From Micromonospora echinospora (lineage in GTDB: Bacteria; Actinomycetota; Actinomycetes; Mycobacteriales; Micromonosporaceae): a stretch of DNA of 64,000 bases. The translations under genes were made by a program, and so were the position numbers. Position 1 is the stretch's first letter. Every line of letters starts with the position of its first letter. Below are positions 21,635 through 29,540 of the stretch, in pieces. The stretch covers positions 5,544,001 through 5,608,000 of the forward strand of contig NZ_JACHJC010000001.1 in assembly GCF_014203425.1 (NCBI RefSeq). Direction: 5' to 3'. The notes below the pieces were generated by a model, which did no database searches, was not told where the DNA came from, and saw nothing but the letters and a program-made list of their open reading frames with translations.

Positions 21635-22288
21635 ATGACCTACACCGGAGACGTCACGCCCGGCGGGCCGCCGGCCGTGCGCGAGCTCGACCGGCTCACC
21701 GTCAGCAAGCTGTCGGTGGGCCCGATGGACAACAACGCCTACCTGCTGCGCTGCCAGGCCACCGGCGAGCAGGTGCTGATCGACGCGGCGAACGAGGCGC
21801 CACGACTGCTGGAGCTGGTCGGCGACGGCGGGCTGTCCGCCGTGGTGACCACGCACCGGCACATGGACCACTGGGTCGCGCTGGAGGAGGTGGTGGCCAA
21901 GACCGGTGCGCGCGCGCTCGTGCACGCCGACGACGCGGAGGGCCTGCCCATCGAGGCCGAGCGGCTCAGCGAGGGCGACACCGTGACGGTGGGCGACTGC
22001 GCGCTGGAGGTCATCCACCTGCGCGGGCACACGCCGGGCTCGATCGCGCTGCTCTACCGCGACCCGGCCGGCACCCCGCACCTGTTCACCGGGGACTCCC
22101 TCTTCCCGGGCGGGGTCGGGAACACCGAACAGGACCCGGAGCGCTTCGGCCGGCTCATCGACGACGTCGAGGCCAAGCTCTTCGACCGCCTGCCCGACGA
22201 CACCTGGTTCTACCCGGGGCACGGCAAGGACAGCACCATCGGCGCCGAGCGGCCCGCGGTGCCGCAGTGGCGCGCCCGCGGCTGGTGA
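21635..22288 (+). CDS. Metallo-beta-lactamase fold hydrolase (glyoxalase II-like)
   Basis: The 217-residue protein has the complete binuclear metal site: THRHMDHW (HxHxDH), a later His in HLRGHTPGS, Asp in FTGDSLFPGG and His in FYPGHGKDS. It lacks the C-terminal alpha-helical domain of true glyoxalase II. It is cytoplasmic. Placed right behind a mycothiol-dependent isomerase-like gene, it may hydrolyse a thioester or mycothiol conjugate, which is inference. ATG at 21635 gives MTYTGDVTPGG. An in-frame ATG at 21617 would overlap the upstream gene by 10 bases and is the alternative. Confidence 0.82.
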   Translation: MTYTGDVTPGGPPAVRELDRLTVSKLSVGPMDNNAYLLRCQATGEQVLIDAANEAPRLLELVGDGGLSAVVTTHRHMDHWVALEEVVAKTGARALVHADDAEGLPIEAERLSEGDTVTVGDCALEVIHLRGHTPGSIALLYRDPAGTPHLFTGDSLFPGGVGNTEQDPERFGRLIDDVEAKLFDRLPDDTWFYPGHGKDSTIGAERPAVPQWRARGW

Positions 22289-22292
22289 GCAC

Positions 22293-22329
22293 GACCGGCC
22301 CGGCCTCCCCCGTGGCGGCCGGGCCGGTC
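22293..22329. terminator. Shared terminator of convergent genes
   Basis: A perfect 13-bp stem (22293-22305 with 22317-22329) with an 11-base loop lies between the metallo-hydrolase stop (22288, +) and the DedA stop (22334, -). Confidence 0.75.
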
Positions 22330-22333
22330 GCGG

Positions 22334-22948
22334 TCAGCCGGTGACCGTGACCGGCCGCAGCCGGCGCCGGGTGGCGAGCAGCACCGGCCCGGCGAGCAGC
22401 AGCCCGACCGCCATGGTCAGCACCGTGGGGTTCAGCGCGCCGGGAAGCAGCCCGGTCAGCGCCCGCGCGGTGAGCCCGAGCGCCACGTAGAGCCCGGCCC
22501 AGGCGGTCGCCCCGGCCGCCGCGCAGGCCAGAAACCGCCGGTACGACATCCGCAGCCCGCCGGCGGCCAGCGGCAGCAGCGCGTTGAACACCGGCAGGAA
22601 CGGCGCCACCAGCACGATCCGTCCGCCACCGCGGTGCAGCAGCGTCTCGGCGGCGGTCCACCGGGACTCGCCGATCCAGCCGCCCACCCGGCTGTCCCGC
22701 AGCTGCCCGCCCCAGCGCCGTCCGGCGAAGAAGCTCAGCGACCAGCCGGCCAGGCAGCCGGCGACCACCGCCGCGACGGTCAGCGCCCCGCCGGCCGGGC
22801 GACCGGCGCCGACCGCGGCGAGCACCGCGGCGTCGCCGGGCACCAGCACCCCGATCAGGGGTACGGCGTCGGCGAGCATCACGATGCCCAACAGCCCCAT
22901 CAGGAGGGTGGTGGGCAGCTCGCCGGCGGCGGCCACGAGATCGTTCAT
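22334..22948 (-). CDS. DedA family membrane protein
   Basis: DedA/SNARE-associated proteins are integral membrane proteins thought to move lipids such as undecaprenyl phosphate or phosphatidylethanolamine. The 204-residue protein has four or five hydrophobic segments, the re-entrant-loop motif GVLVPGDAAVLAA near residue 35, FFAGRRWGG, and the second loop FLPVFNALLPLAAGGLRMSYRRF. ATG at 22948 sits 7 bases behind TAGCGT on the minus strand, suggesting a leaderless mRNA. A GTG three codons earlier overlaps the -10 box and is less likely. Confidence 0.85.
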   Translation of the reverse strand: MNDLVAAAGELPTTLLMGLLGIVMLADAVPLIGVLVPGDAAVLAAVGAGRPAGGALTVAAVVAGCLAGWSLSFFAGRRWGGQLRDSRVGGWIGESRWTAAETLLHRGGGRIVLVAPFLPVFNALLPLAAGGLRMSYRRFLACAAAGATAWAGLYVALGLTARALTGLLPGALNPTVLTMAVGLLLAGPVLLATRRRLRPVTVTG

Positions 22949-23037
22949 GAGCTGCACGCTATGGCCCGCCGGTCACCTGACACATCGGGCATGATCCCCC
23001 AGTGGCCCCCGACACCCGACCCGGAGATCCCTGAGGG

Positions 23038-23712
23038 TCATCGGGGGCGCAGCACCTGCACCCGGCGTACCGGGGAGTCGACGGAGGGCTCGGTGGTCGG
23101 CACCGGGTAGCTGGCCACCAGCTCCAGCCCGTCCGGCGGCAGGTGGCCCCGGTCCGGGTCGCCGACCAGCACCTCGACGCCGTGGTCGGCGCAGCGCCGC
23201 AGGTAGGGCAGGACCCGCGCGGCCAGTCCGGCGTCGTAGAGCGCGTCCCCGGCGACCAGCAGGTCGGCGTCGGCTACGCCGTCGAGCAGGTCGTCGCTGT
23301 CGGCGGCGACCCGGACCCGGTTGGCGCGGGCGTTCACAGTGACGGCCGCCACCGCGTACGGGTCGATGTCGTTGGCGACCACCTCGTCCGCGCCGGCGAG
23401 CGCGGCGGCGATGGCGACCAGCCCTGATCCGGCGGCCAGGTCGAGCACCCGCCGCCCGGCGGCCAGTTCGGGGTGGTCGAGCAGGTGCCGGGCCAGCGCC
23501 TGCCCGCCGGCCCAGACCGACGCCCAGTACGGCGGCGGCAGCGACCGCCCGGCGGCGGCCTCCATCCGGGCCCACCACAGGATGGCGTCCTCGGCCAGGT
23601 GCAGGCGTACCTCGGGCACGAACGGCGTGTCGACCAGGCGCAGGCGGTCCGGGCCCGCGCCGGGCGCCGCGATCTCCTGCTCCAGGTCGGCCAGAGCCGT
23701 CTGCGTGCTCAT
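23038..23712 (-). CDS. Class I SAM-dependent methyltransferase (protein lysine methyltransferase-like)
   Basis: The 224-residue protein has a Rossmann methyltransferase core: [20 protein letters not shown] (motif I, about residue 90), ANDIDPYA (motif II) and [10 protein letters not shown] near the end. The N-terminal block [14 protein letters not shown] and [18 protein letters not shown] resemble the METTL20/ETFB-type lysine methyltransferases, which places it among protein methyltransferases rather than small-molecule ones. The target is unknown. ATG at 23712; an in-frame upstream start four codons earlier is possible. Confidence 0.8.
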   Translation of the reverse strand: MSTQTALADLEQEIAAPGAGPDRLRLVDTPFVPEVRLHLAEDAILWWARMEAAAGRSLPPPYWASVWAGGQALARHLLDHPELAAGRRVLDLAAGSGLVAIAAALAGADEVVANDIDPYAVAAVTVNARANRVRVAADSDDLLDGVADADLLVAGDALYDAGLAARVLPYLRRCADHGVEVLVGDPDRGHLPPDGLELVASYPVPTTEPSVDSPVRRVQVLRPR

Positions 23713-23893
23713 CGGGGCAAGCATGCCGCGCCGCGCCGGACGCCGGGGTCATTTTCCCGGCGTGGCACGTATTCACGGGCGCGCCGCGCGCTTCCGGCAG
23801 CGGATTGCGGCCCGGACGGTTACTGTCAGGGTGGTACAGGGCGACTGCCGGCCGCGGGGCCGGTGCTCGCCCGCATTGAACAGGGAGAGACGC

Positions 23894-24097
23894 ATGGCAA
23901 CCGGCACGGTCAAGTGGTTCAACTCGGAAAAGGGCTTCGGCTTCATCGAGCAGGACGGCGGAGGCCCGGACGTGTTCGTCCACTACTCGGCCATCCAGAG
24001 CAATGGCTACCGCGAGCTGAACGAGGGTCAGAAGGTCGAGTTCGAGGTGACCCAGGGCCAGAAGGGCCCGCAGGCGGACAACGTCCGTCCGATGTAG
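23894..24097 (+). CDS. cspA: Cold shock protein (CspA family)
   Basis: Small RNA/DNA chaperone. The 67-residue protein is a single cold shock domain with [20 protein letters not shown], including RNP1 (KGFGFI), then RNP2 (VFVHYS) and the C-terminal [10 protein letters not shown] type ending (here [13 protein letters not shown]). The ATG has GGGAGAGA five bases upstream. The intergenic region upstream could hold a long leader, as is usual for csp genes. A terminator hairpin follows. Confidence 0.95.
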   Translation: MATGTVKWFNSEKGFGFIEQDGGGPDVFVHYSAIQSNGYRELNEGQKVEFEVTQGQKGPQADNVRPM

Positions 24098-24109
24098 TGA
24101 CGTGCCGGT

Positions 24110-24137
24110 GACGGCGGTCGGGGCTCCGACCGCCGTC
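24110..24137. terminator. Terminator between cspA and the MFS gene
   Basis: A perfect 12-bp stem (24110-24121 with 24126-24137) with a GGCT tetraloop lies 12 bases past the cspA stop and 11 bases before the stop of the convergent MFS gene. Confidence 0.8.
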
Positions 24138-24148
24138 GCAGCGCATCA

Positions 24149-25423
24149 TCAGGACGGCGCGGCCGGCAGGTCGCGCCGTCTCCGTAGTGGCCCGGCCAGC
24201 AGGATCAGCGGGGTCAGCGCCAGCCACGCGGTCATCGCCCGGATCGCGCCGCCCGGCCCCCAGGCCGCGCCCAGCGTGCCGGCGAGCAGGGCGGCCAGTG
24301 GAATCGTGCCGTAGTTGAGCAGGTGCATGCTCACCGTGACGCGGCCGAGCAGCCGGTGCGGCGTGTACGTCTGCCGGAAGCTGCCCTTCACCACGTTGCC
24401 GACCGCGACGCCCAGGCTCACCAGCACACCGCCGAGCACCAGCCACGCCGTGCGCCCGCCGGGTCCGGCCAGCGGGATGAGCAGCGCGGGCGGCCCGGTG
24501 AGGGCGCCGGCGACCAGCACCGTCCGGGCGCTGCCGATCCGGCGGGCCAGGCGCGCGGCGAGCGCGGCCCCGATCACGCCGCCGAGGCTGGCGAGTCCGA
24601 TCAGGAGGCCGACCAGGCCCGCCGGGAGTTCGGCCGAGCGCACCAGGAACACCACGAGCACCGCCTGGTAGCCGGTGAGCCCGATGTTGCTCGCCGCCCC
24701 GAAGACCGTCAGCACCCGCAGGTACGGGTCGCGGACGACGAACCGCAGTCCGGCGGCGACCTCGCGGCGCAGCGACGTCGACCCGTCCGGACGGTGCGGG
24801 CGGACCTCGACCGCGCTGATCCGGCGCAGGCAGAGCGCGGACAGCAGGAAGGTGAGCGCGTCCAGCGCCACAGCGGTCACCGCGCCGACGAGCTGGGCGA
24901 CGAGACCGGCCAGTCCGGGCCCGACGAGGTAGCTCGCGGTCTGTGTGGCGTGCAGCCGGGCGTTGGCCTCGGGCACCTGCTCGGGACGCAGCAGCGTGGG
25001 CAGGTAGACCTGGTCGGCGGTTTCGAAGAAGACCCGGGCCAGGCCGGCGCCGAGCGCCACCATCAGCAGGTGCCCGATGGTGAGCAGCCCGGCCAGGGCG
25101 GCCAGCGGCACGCTGGCGAACAGCGCCGCGGCGGCGAGGTCGGCGGCGATCATCACCGGGCGGCGGCGGACCCGGTCGACCCACGCCCCGACCGGCAGGC
25201 CGGCGAGCAGCCAGGGCAGCCACGCCGCGGCGGTGAGCACCGCCACCTGGAAGGTGGTGGCGTCGAGCACCGCGACCGCGACCAGGGGCAGCGCCACAGT
25301 GGTCATGTTGCTGCCCACGGCGCTCACCGTGTGGCCGGTCCAGAGCAGCCGGAAGTCGCGGTGCCGGAACAGCCCGCCGCGCGGCGGGGCGGCCGGCCCG
25401 GCCGTGGACGCGGGGGCGGTCAC
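24149..25423 (-). CDS. Major facilitator superfamily transporter (probable drug or metabolite efflux)
   Basis: The 424-residue protein has about 12 hydrophobic segments and the MFS motif-A-like loop LPVGAWVDRVRRRPVMIAAD after the second segment, with a weaker counterpart in the second half (ALAARLARRIGSAR). It resembles the MFS_3/enterobactin-exporter-like group common in actinomycetes, seen in GLFRHRDFRLLWTGHTVSAVG at the N-terminus (broken here after 20). The GTG start lies 52 bases behind the ArsR-family regulator gene in the same direction, so the regulator probably controls it. The cargo cannot be told from sequence. Confidence 0.85.
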   Translation of the reverse strand: MTAPASTAGPAAPPRGGLFRHRDFRLLWTGHTVSAVGSNMTTVALPLVAVAVLDATTFQVAVLTAAAWLPWLLAGLPVGAWVDRVRRRPVMIAADLAAAALFASVPLAALAGLLTIGHLLMVALGAGLARVFFETADQVYLPTLLRPEQVPEANARLHATQTASYLVGPGLAGLVAQLVGAVTAVALDALTFLLSALCLRRISAVEVRPHRPDGSTSLRREVAAGLRFVVRDPYLRVLTVFGAASNIGLTGYQAVLVVFLVRSAELPAGLVGLLIGLASLGGVIGAALAARLARRIGSARTVLVAGALTGPPALLIPLAGPGGRTAWLVLGGVLVSLGVAVGNVVKGSFRQTYTPHRLLGRVTVSMHLLNYGTIPLAALLAGTLGAAWGPGGAIRAMTAWLALTPLILLAGPLRRRRDLPAAPS

Positions 25424-25475
25424 GACGGGCGCCCCGGTAAGGCGCGCGCGGGCGGCGCCGGAACGGTGCGGGCGG

Positions 25476-26051
25476 TCACGGCCGGCCCGGGACGCCGTGG
25501 GCGAAGACGAAGACCGGCTCGCGGCGCTGCCCGTCGTCGGGGATCGGCCGGTCGGCCCATCGGGTGAGCAGGGCGATCACCTCGCGGCCGAGCGCGTCCA
25601 ACTCTTCCGGGGTCAGGTGCAGCCAGTGGTCGGTGCTGAACGGGGCGTCGTTCCACGCGGCGTGCGTCTCGTCGGACGCGGTGTGCCAGGCCCGCACCAG
25701 CTCGGTGTGCCGCTCCAGGTTGAGCGAGCCGGCGGCCTCGACGACCACCCGGGTGGACGGGTCGTCGCCGAAGTCGGACTCGGACCAGCGCACGCCCCGG
25801 TTGCGGGGCTTCCACCAGCGTTCCCGACGGTCGCGTGCCAGCTCGGGCGCCTCGACCAGCAGGTCGGCGGCGGCCAGCACCTTGAGGTGGTGGCTCACGT
25901 TCGCCGGCGCCTGGTCGGTGCGCTCGGCGAGCATGCCGACGGTGCACGGGCCGTACACCTTGAGCACGTCCATGAGCCGGCGGCGCAGTGGGTGAGCGAG
26001 CGCGGCGAGCACCCGCGAGTCGGTGATCTGCCGGACGGTCGGCTGTTCCAT
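25476..26051 (-). CDS. ArsR-family winged helix regulator
   Basis: The 191-residue protein has an N-terminal winged helix typical of ArsR-like regulators (RVLAALAHPLRRRLMDVL, then TDQAPANVSHHLKVLAAADL near residue 60). The C-terminal extension of about 100 residues has no metal-binding cysteine pair, so an organic ligand is more likely than a metal. ATG at 26051. It heads an operon with the MFS transporter. A 32-bp dyad 16 bases upstream is a likely operator for self-control. Confidence 0.85.
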   Translation of the reverse strand: MEQPTVRQITDSRVLAALAHPLRRRLMDVLKVYGPCTVGMLAERTDQAPANVSHHLKVLAAADLLVEAPELARDRRERWWKPRNRGVRWSESDFGDDPSTRVVVEAAGSLNLERHTELVRAWHTASDETHAAWNDAPFSTDHWLHLTPEELDALGREVIALLTRWADRPIPDDGQRREPVFVFAHGVPGRP

Positions 26052-26067
26052 GCGCCGAGTCTCACAT

Positions 26068-26099
26068 CGGCAAGAGCTGTTGCGCAACACCTCTTGCCG
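26068..26099. promoter_or_regulatory. Operator-like 32-bp dyad upstream of the ArsR regulator
   Basis: Outer arms CGGCAAGAG and CTCTTGCCG are perfect complements (26068-26076 with 26091-26099). Inside is the 10-bp perfect palindrome GTTGCGCAAC (26079-26088). Only one base pair of the 32-bp dyad fails. TTGCGCAA-type centres are typical for ArsR-family operators. Confidence 0.72.
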
Positions 26100-26113
26100 A
26101 ATTTCCCCGCCGA

Positions 26114-26142
26114 CGGCGCCGCGACCCGCGGTCGCGGCGCCG
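26114..26142 (-). terminator. Terminator after the unknown gene at 26148-27056
   Basis: A perfect 12-bp stem (26114-26125 with 26131-26142), 5-base loop, 5 bases past the stop codon on the minus strand. Confidence 0.72.
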
Positions 26143-26147
26143 GACGG

Positions 26148-27056
26148 TCAGGCGGTCAGCCGCCGGGACAGCTCGTCGGCGACGTCCCGGGCGATCTGCG
26201 GCGGGATAGCCTCGGCGATCTTCTCCGGTGGCAACCCGGCCAGCACGCCGGAGACGATCTGCTGCTCGTCAGTGAAGTCCTTGCCGGACAGCTCGTTGAC
26301 CTGTGCCACGAGCGCCGGCCAGGCGCGCAGCATCGCCAGCATCTGCTGCAACGGCGAGTTGGGCATGGGCGGGTTGACGAGCCCGGTCGTGTTGGCCGGC
26401 GAGATCAGCCAGTTGCGCAGGTTCTGCAGGTCGGCCAGGACGTCGCCGACGGTACGGTTCCTCGATCCGGTGTCTTTGATGAGCCGGTCGCTCTGTTCCA
26501 TGTCGTCCTCCGGTTTCGCGATGGCGATCATTCCGATCGCGGTCAGGTAGCGGCGGAACAGCGGGGTCTGGTCACGTCCCGCTTTGGTCGAGTCGCGGAA
26601 AAAGCTGAAGTGGGTGTGGAACAGGTGGCTGCTGTCGCCGCCGGTACGCCGTCCCAGCCGGTCCCAGCGCCGCACGGTCCGCCCGTCCGGGGAGTAGATG
26701 ATCTCCCTGATGTCCCGGGTGTCGGCCGCGTTCGCCGCGCACTGCGCCACCATCCAGGCGGAGAACGTCCGCAGGTTGTGGGTGCCGCCGCCGGAGCGGA
26801 CGGAGAACGTGCCGACGTCCAACCCGGACGCGTGCAGGGTCAGCCCGTTCCGGTCCCGGCTGGACTCCACCACGGAGTAGTCGTTGCGCACGACGCGGTC
26901 GGAGCCGCAGTGGTAGCCACCCCGGTGGTTGACGTCGCCGACGATGCCGACCTCCGCCGGCTCCAGGTCGTCGCCGCGTACGGCCTTCTTGTCGACGTTG
27001 AGGTAGGTGAGCAACAGGTTCCGGACGGCCAGCAGGTTCGCCGGGGCCGACGTCAT
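26148..27056 (-). CDS. Protein of unknown function, possibly LAS-type metallopeptidase-like
   Basis: I do not recognise this 302-residue protein with certainty. Residues 45-190 contain spaced His/Asp motifs, GDVNHRGGYHCGSDRV, LHASGLDVG and SSHLFHTHFSFFRDS. Their order (H, D, then HxH) resembles the zinc site of LAS-type (D-Ala-D-Ala carboxypeptidase/VanY-like) peptidases seen in phage and actinobacterial proteins. The C-terminal 110 residues are helical with no motif I know. There is no signal peptide or membrane segment. ATG at 27056 has AAGGGG seven bases upstream. It is a single gene with its own terminator. Peptidase function is a guess. Confidence 0.5.
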   Translation of the reverse strand: MTSAPANLLAVRNLLLTYLNVDKKAVRGDDLEPAEVGIVGDVNHRGGYHCGSDRVVRNDYSVVESSRDRNGLTLHASGLDVGTFSVRSGGGTHNLRTFSAWMVAQCAANAADTRDIREIIYSPDGRTVRRWDRLGRRTGGDSSHLFHTHFSFFRDSTKAGRDQTPLFRRYLTAIGMIAIAKPEDDMEQSDRLIKDTGSRNRTVGDVLADLQNLRNWLISPANTTGLVNPPMPNSPLQQMLAMLRAWPALVAQVNELSGKDFTDEQQIVSGVLAGLPPEKIAEAIPPQIARDVADELSRRLTA

Positions 27057-27223
27057 GGCAGATCCCCTTCCGATCGATGACCGGCGAGGGCACGACAATC
27101 ACACCGCGTCATGACATGCGATCCGCGGACGCGCCCCGCCGGATAACTGCACGGCACCGGGCACTTGCCCCGAGCTTAACCACGGTTAGGCAGAAGTGCC
27201 CAGCTCAGGAGCGGTTTTTTGGA

Positions 27224-28876
27224 CTATCCGCCTGCTGTGGACGGTGTCCGCAGGAGCGGCAGCGCCAACCCCGAGGGATGCTCACGATCATGGAGGATCT
27301 CTCGCCAGCCAGCACGAAGAGTCACGGCCGTGCCGAGTGGCTCGCCGGTGCCGGGGTTGCGCGCGTAGCGGGGGTGGGCGCCACCGCAGACCTGGACCCG
27401 CAGCCGGTGCCCGGGCGCGAAGCGGTACGCGGTCGGCCAGAGCGTCACCGGCACCGTGACCACACCGGACGGATCACGCGGGAACCGCCCGGGCTCGACG
27501 CGGACCAGTCCGTCGCAGATGTTCCAGGAACGCCCCCGCCGGTCCACGTCGCACAGACGCACGAACACGTCCAGGTACGACAGTTCGCTGCGCAGGTGGA
27601 TCTCGGCGCGTACCGGGCCGGCCACCTCGACCGGCTCCGCCAGCGGCTCGCTGGTGTAGGTGAGCACGTCCGGCCGGGCCTCCACCGGCCGGTTGTCCAC
27701 CGCGCCGGCCCGCTGGGCCACGAGCAGCGGCCCGCCCAGCGACGGGGTCGGGTCGGCCGGGTCGTACCAGAAGCGGTCCGGCGTGCCGTGCTCCGGCGGT
27801 TGCGGGGCGAGTCCGCCGCCGGAGCACAGGTGCCACCGGACGGGCGTGGCGGGCGGCGGCCAGTCCGGCAGGTCACGCCAGCCGCCGCCGGCGCCGCCGA
27901 CGTGCACCCGCACCGGCGCGCGCTGCGGCGCGGGCCGCCCGGCCAGGTGCGTGTCGAGCCAGTCCAGCCCTTCCCGCAGCGACGCCACGAGCAGGCCCGG
28001 ACTGCCGTGGGTCCAGGGACCGACGACCAGGCGGGGTCGCACTCCGGCGGCCCGCAGGCGGGCGTAGTCGTCGAGCTGGGCCGGCAGGAAGATGTCCTGC
28101 CAGCCGCTGACCATGGCGACCGGGGCGCGCACCTCGGTGATCCGTTCGCCGAAGACCCGGGTACGCCAGTAGTCGGCGTCCGGGGTGTGGTGGCGCAGCC
28201 ACTCCTGGAAGAACGGCACCGTGACGCCGGTGGCGACCCGGTCCGCCTCGGCCAGCGGCAGGTGCGCCAGGGCGCGGGCGAGCCGGGGCTGGCCGCGCTT
28301 GAGTTCCCACTGCCGGGCCAGCCAGGGCACCGTCTGCGCCTGGAGCAGCTCGGCCCACGTGAGCACCGTGTCCAATGCGAACGACTCCCCCGCGTACGTG
28401 GAGTCGCGGGTGGCCGAGGCGGTCACCACGGCGACCATCGCGCGCAGTTCCTCGCCCGCGTCGGCGGCTACCGCCCACTGCACGAAGCCCTGGTAGCTGG
28501 CGCCGAACATGCCGAGCGCGCCGGTCCACCACCGCTGGCGGCGCAGCCAGTCCAGCGTGTCCAGCCCGTCGTCGCGCTCGTGCACCAGCGGATCGAACTC
28601 GCCGCCGGAGCCGTACGTGCCGCGGCAGGACTGGATGACCACGTGGAAGCCCCGCTCGGCGATCAGGCGGCCGAGCAGCCGGATCGGGCCACCCCGCCCG
28701 TACGGGGTGCGGATCAGCACGCAGTGCGCGCCGGGCAGGTCGGGCGCGTAGTGGTCGGCGCGCAGCGTCACCCCGTCGCGGACCCGGACCGGGATGTCCC
28801 GGGTCACGGTGACCCGCCCGGCGCGGGCGGCCGGCAGTCGCAGCGCCGCCGCGGCGGCCCGGGTGACCAGCCGCAC
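27224..28876 (-). CDS. CocE/NonD family hydrolase (X-Pro dipeptidyl-peptidase-like)
   Basis: The 550-residue protein is a serine hydrolase of the CocE/NonD group. It has an alpha/beta hydrolase core with nucleophile Ser127 in GMFGASYQGF, the early block RDGVTLRADHYAP, and the acid/base region with GPWTHGSPG, followed by the C-terminal jelly-roll domain (VRAEIHLRSELSYLDVFVRL). No signal peptide is obvious, so it is probably cytoplasmic. The GTG start lies two bases behind the MarR-type regulator gene, so both are in one operon. Esters or amides are the expected substrates; the natural one is unknown. Confidence 0.85.
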   Translation of the reverse strand: MRLVTRAAAAALRLPAARAGRVTVTRDIPVRVRDGVTLRADHYAPDLPGAHCVLIRTPYGRGGPIRLLGRLIAERGFHVVIQSCRGTYGSGGEFDPLVHERDDGLDTLDWLRRQRWWTGALGMFGASYQGFVQWAVAADAGEELRAMVAVVTASATRDSTYAGESFALDTVLTWAELLQAQTVPWLARQWELKRGQPRLARALAHLPLAEADRVATGVTVPFFQEWLRHHTPDADYWRTRVFGERITEVRAPVAMVSGWQDIFLPAQLDDYARLRAAGVRPRLVVGPWTHGSPGLLVASLREGLDWLDTHLAGRPAPQRAPVRVHVGGAGGGWRDLPDWPPPATPVRWHLCSGGGLAPQPPEHGTPDRFWYDPADPTPSLGGPLLVAQRAGAVDNRPVEARPDVLTYTSEPLAEPVEVAGPVRAEIHLRSELSYLDVFVRLCDVDRRGRSWNICDGLVRVEPGRFPRDPSGVVTVPVTLWPTAYRFAPGHRLRVQVCGGAHPRYARNPGTGEPLGTAVTLRAGWREILHDREHPSGLALPLLRTPSTAGG

Positions 28877-28878
28877 GG

Positions 28879-29406
28879 TCAGTCGTCCCCGTGCGGGCCG
28901 GCAGCCGCAGCGCCGCGGCGGGGCGCGGCGCGGATCTCGTCGCGGTGGGTCCGCATGGAGTGCACCATCTCCGCCATGAACCGCTGCACCACGGCCAGCT
29001 CGTCGTCGCTGAAGCGGTCCATCACCTCGTCGGTGCGGCGCCCGAGCGGGCCGAAGAAGCTCTGCGCCAGCGTGGCGCCACGGTCGGCGTAGTGCAGGAG
29101 GATCTTGCGGCGGTCGGCGGTGTCCCGGTCGCGGCGGATGTGACCGCCGCGTTCCAGGCGGTCGACGAGCGCGGTCACCGATCCGGAGGAGATGTTGAGC
29201 GCCTCACCGAGGCGGCCGGGGGTGATCGGGTCGCCGACCAGCTCGGCCTCCATCACCGCGATCAGCGCCTGCAGGTCGGTGGCGTTGAGCCCGTGCAGTC
29301 CGGCGAAGGCGTGCCCGATGTGCTGGGCGTCGACCGAGTAGCGGCGCAGGTCGTTGGTGATCTCGGCGATCATCCGCCCGCGCGGGTCGTCCCGTCGCCG
29401 GTACAT
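28879..29406 (-). CDS. MarR-family transcriptional regulator
   Basis: The 175-residue protein has the MarR layout: helical dimer region, winged helix with GRLGEALNISSGSVTALVDRLE (recognition part LNISSGSVTALVDRL) and wing RDTADRRKILLHYAD, then C-terminal helices. It probably represses its own operon (with the CocE hydrolase) and the divergent MMPL gene, because a TATCTTGATA palindrome lies between them. I chose ATG at 29406. A GTG four codons upstream (29418) has a G-rich ribosome site and is a real alternative. Confidence 0.85.
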   Translation of the reverse strand: MYRRRDDPRGRMIAEITNDLRRYSVDAQHIGHAFAGLHGLNATDLQALIAVMEAELVGDPITPGRLGEALNISSGSVTALVDRLERGGHIRRDRDTADRRKILLHYADRGATLAQSFFGPLGRRTDEVMDRFSDDELAVVQRFMAEMVHSMRTHRDEIRAAPRRGAAAAGPHGDD

Positions 29407-29474
29407 CCTGTGCGCCACCGCTCGCCGCCACCCCCCTGTCCGGACCGGTCCGGTTGCAGCATAGAACCACCCCG

Positions 29475-29496
29475 GATAATCTCGCTTATCAAGATA
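29475..29496. promoter_or_regulatory. MarR operator-like palindromes overlapping the MMPL promoter
   Basis: GATAA-N6-TTATC (29475-29490) overlaps the perfect 10-bp palindrome TATCAAGATA (29487-29496). This AT-rich block stands out in a GC-rich gap. TTGCAG (29454-29459) with 17 bases to TAATCT (29477-29482) could be the MMPL promoter, so a bound regulator would cover the -10 box. Confidence 0.65.
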
Positions 29497-29540
29497 CTCG
29501 TTCAGAGAGAATCCTCCGCGACCAATAGTGAGGGCATCCG

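Noticed and set aside
22949..22980. TGTCAGGTG upstream of the DedA gene as a sixth damage promoter
   Set aside because: The distance to the TAGCGT box is 5 bases longer than in the five repair genes, so the spacing rule fails.
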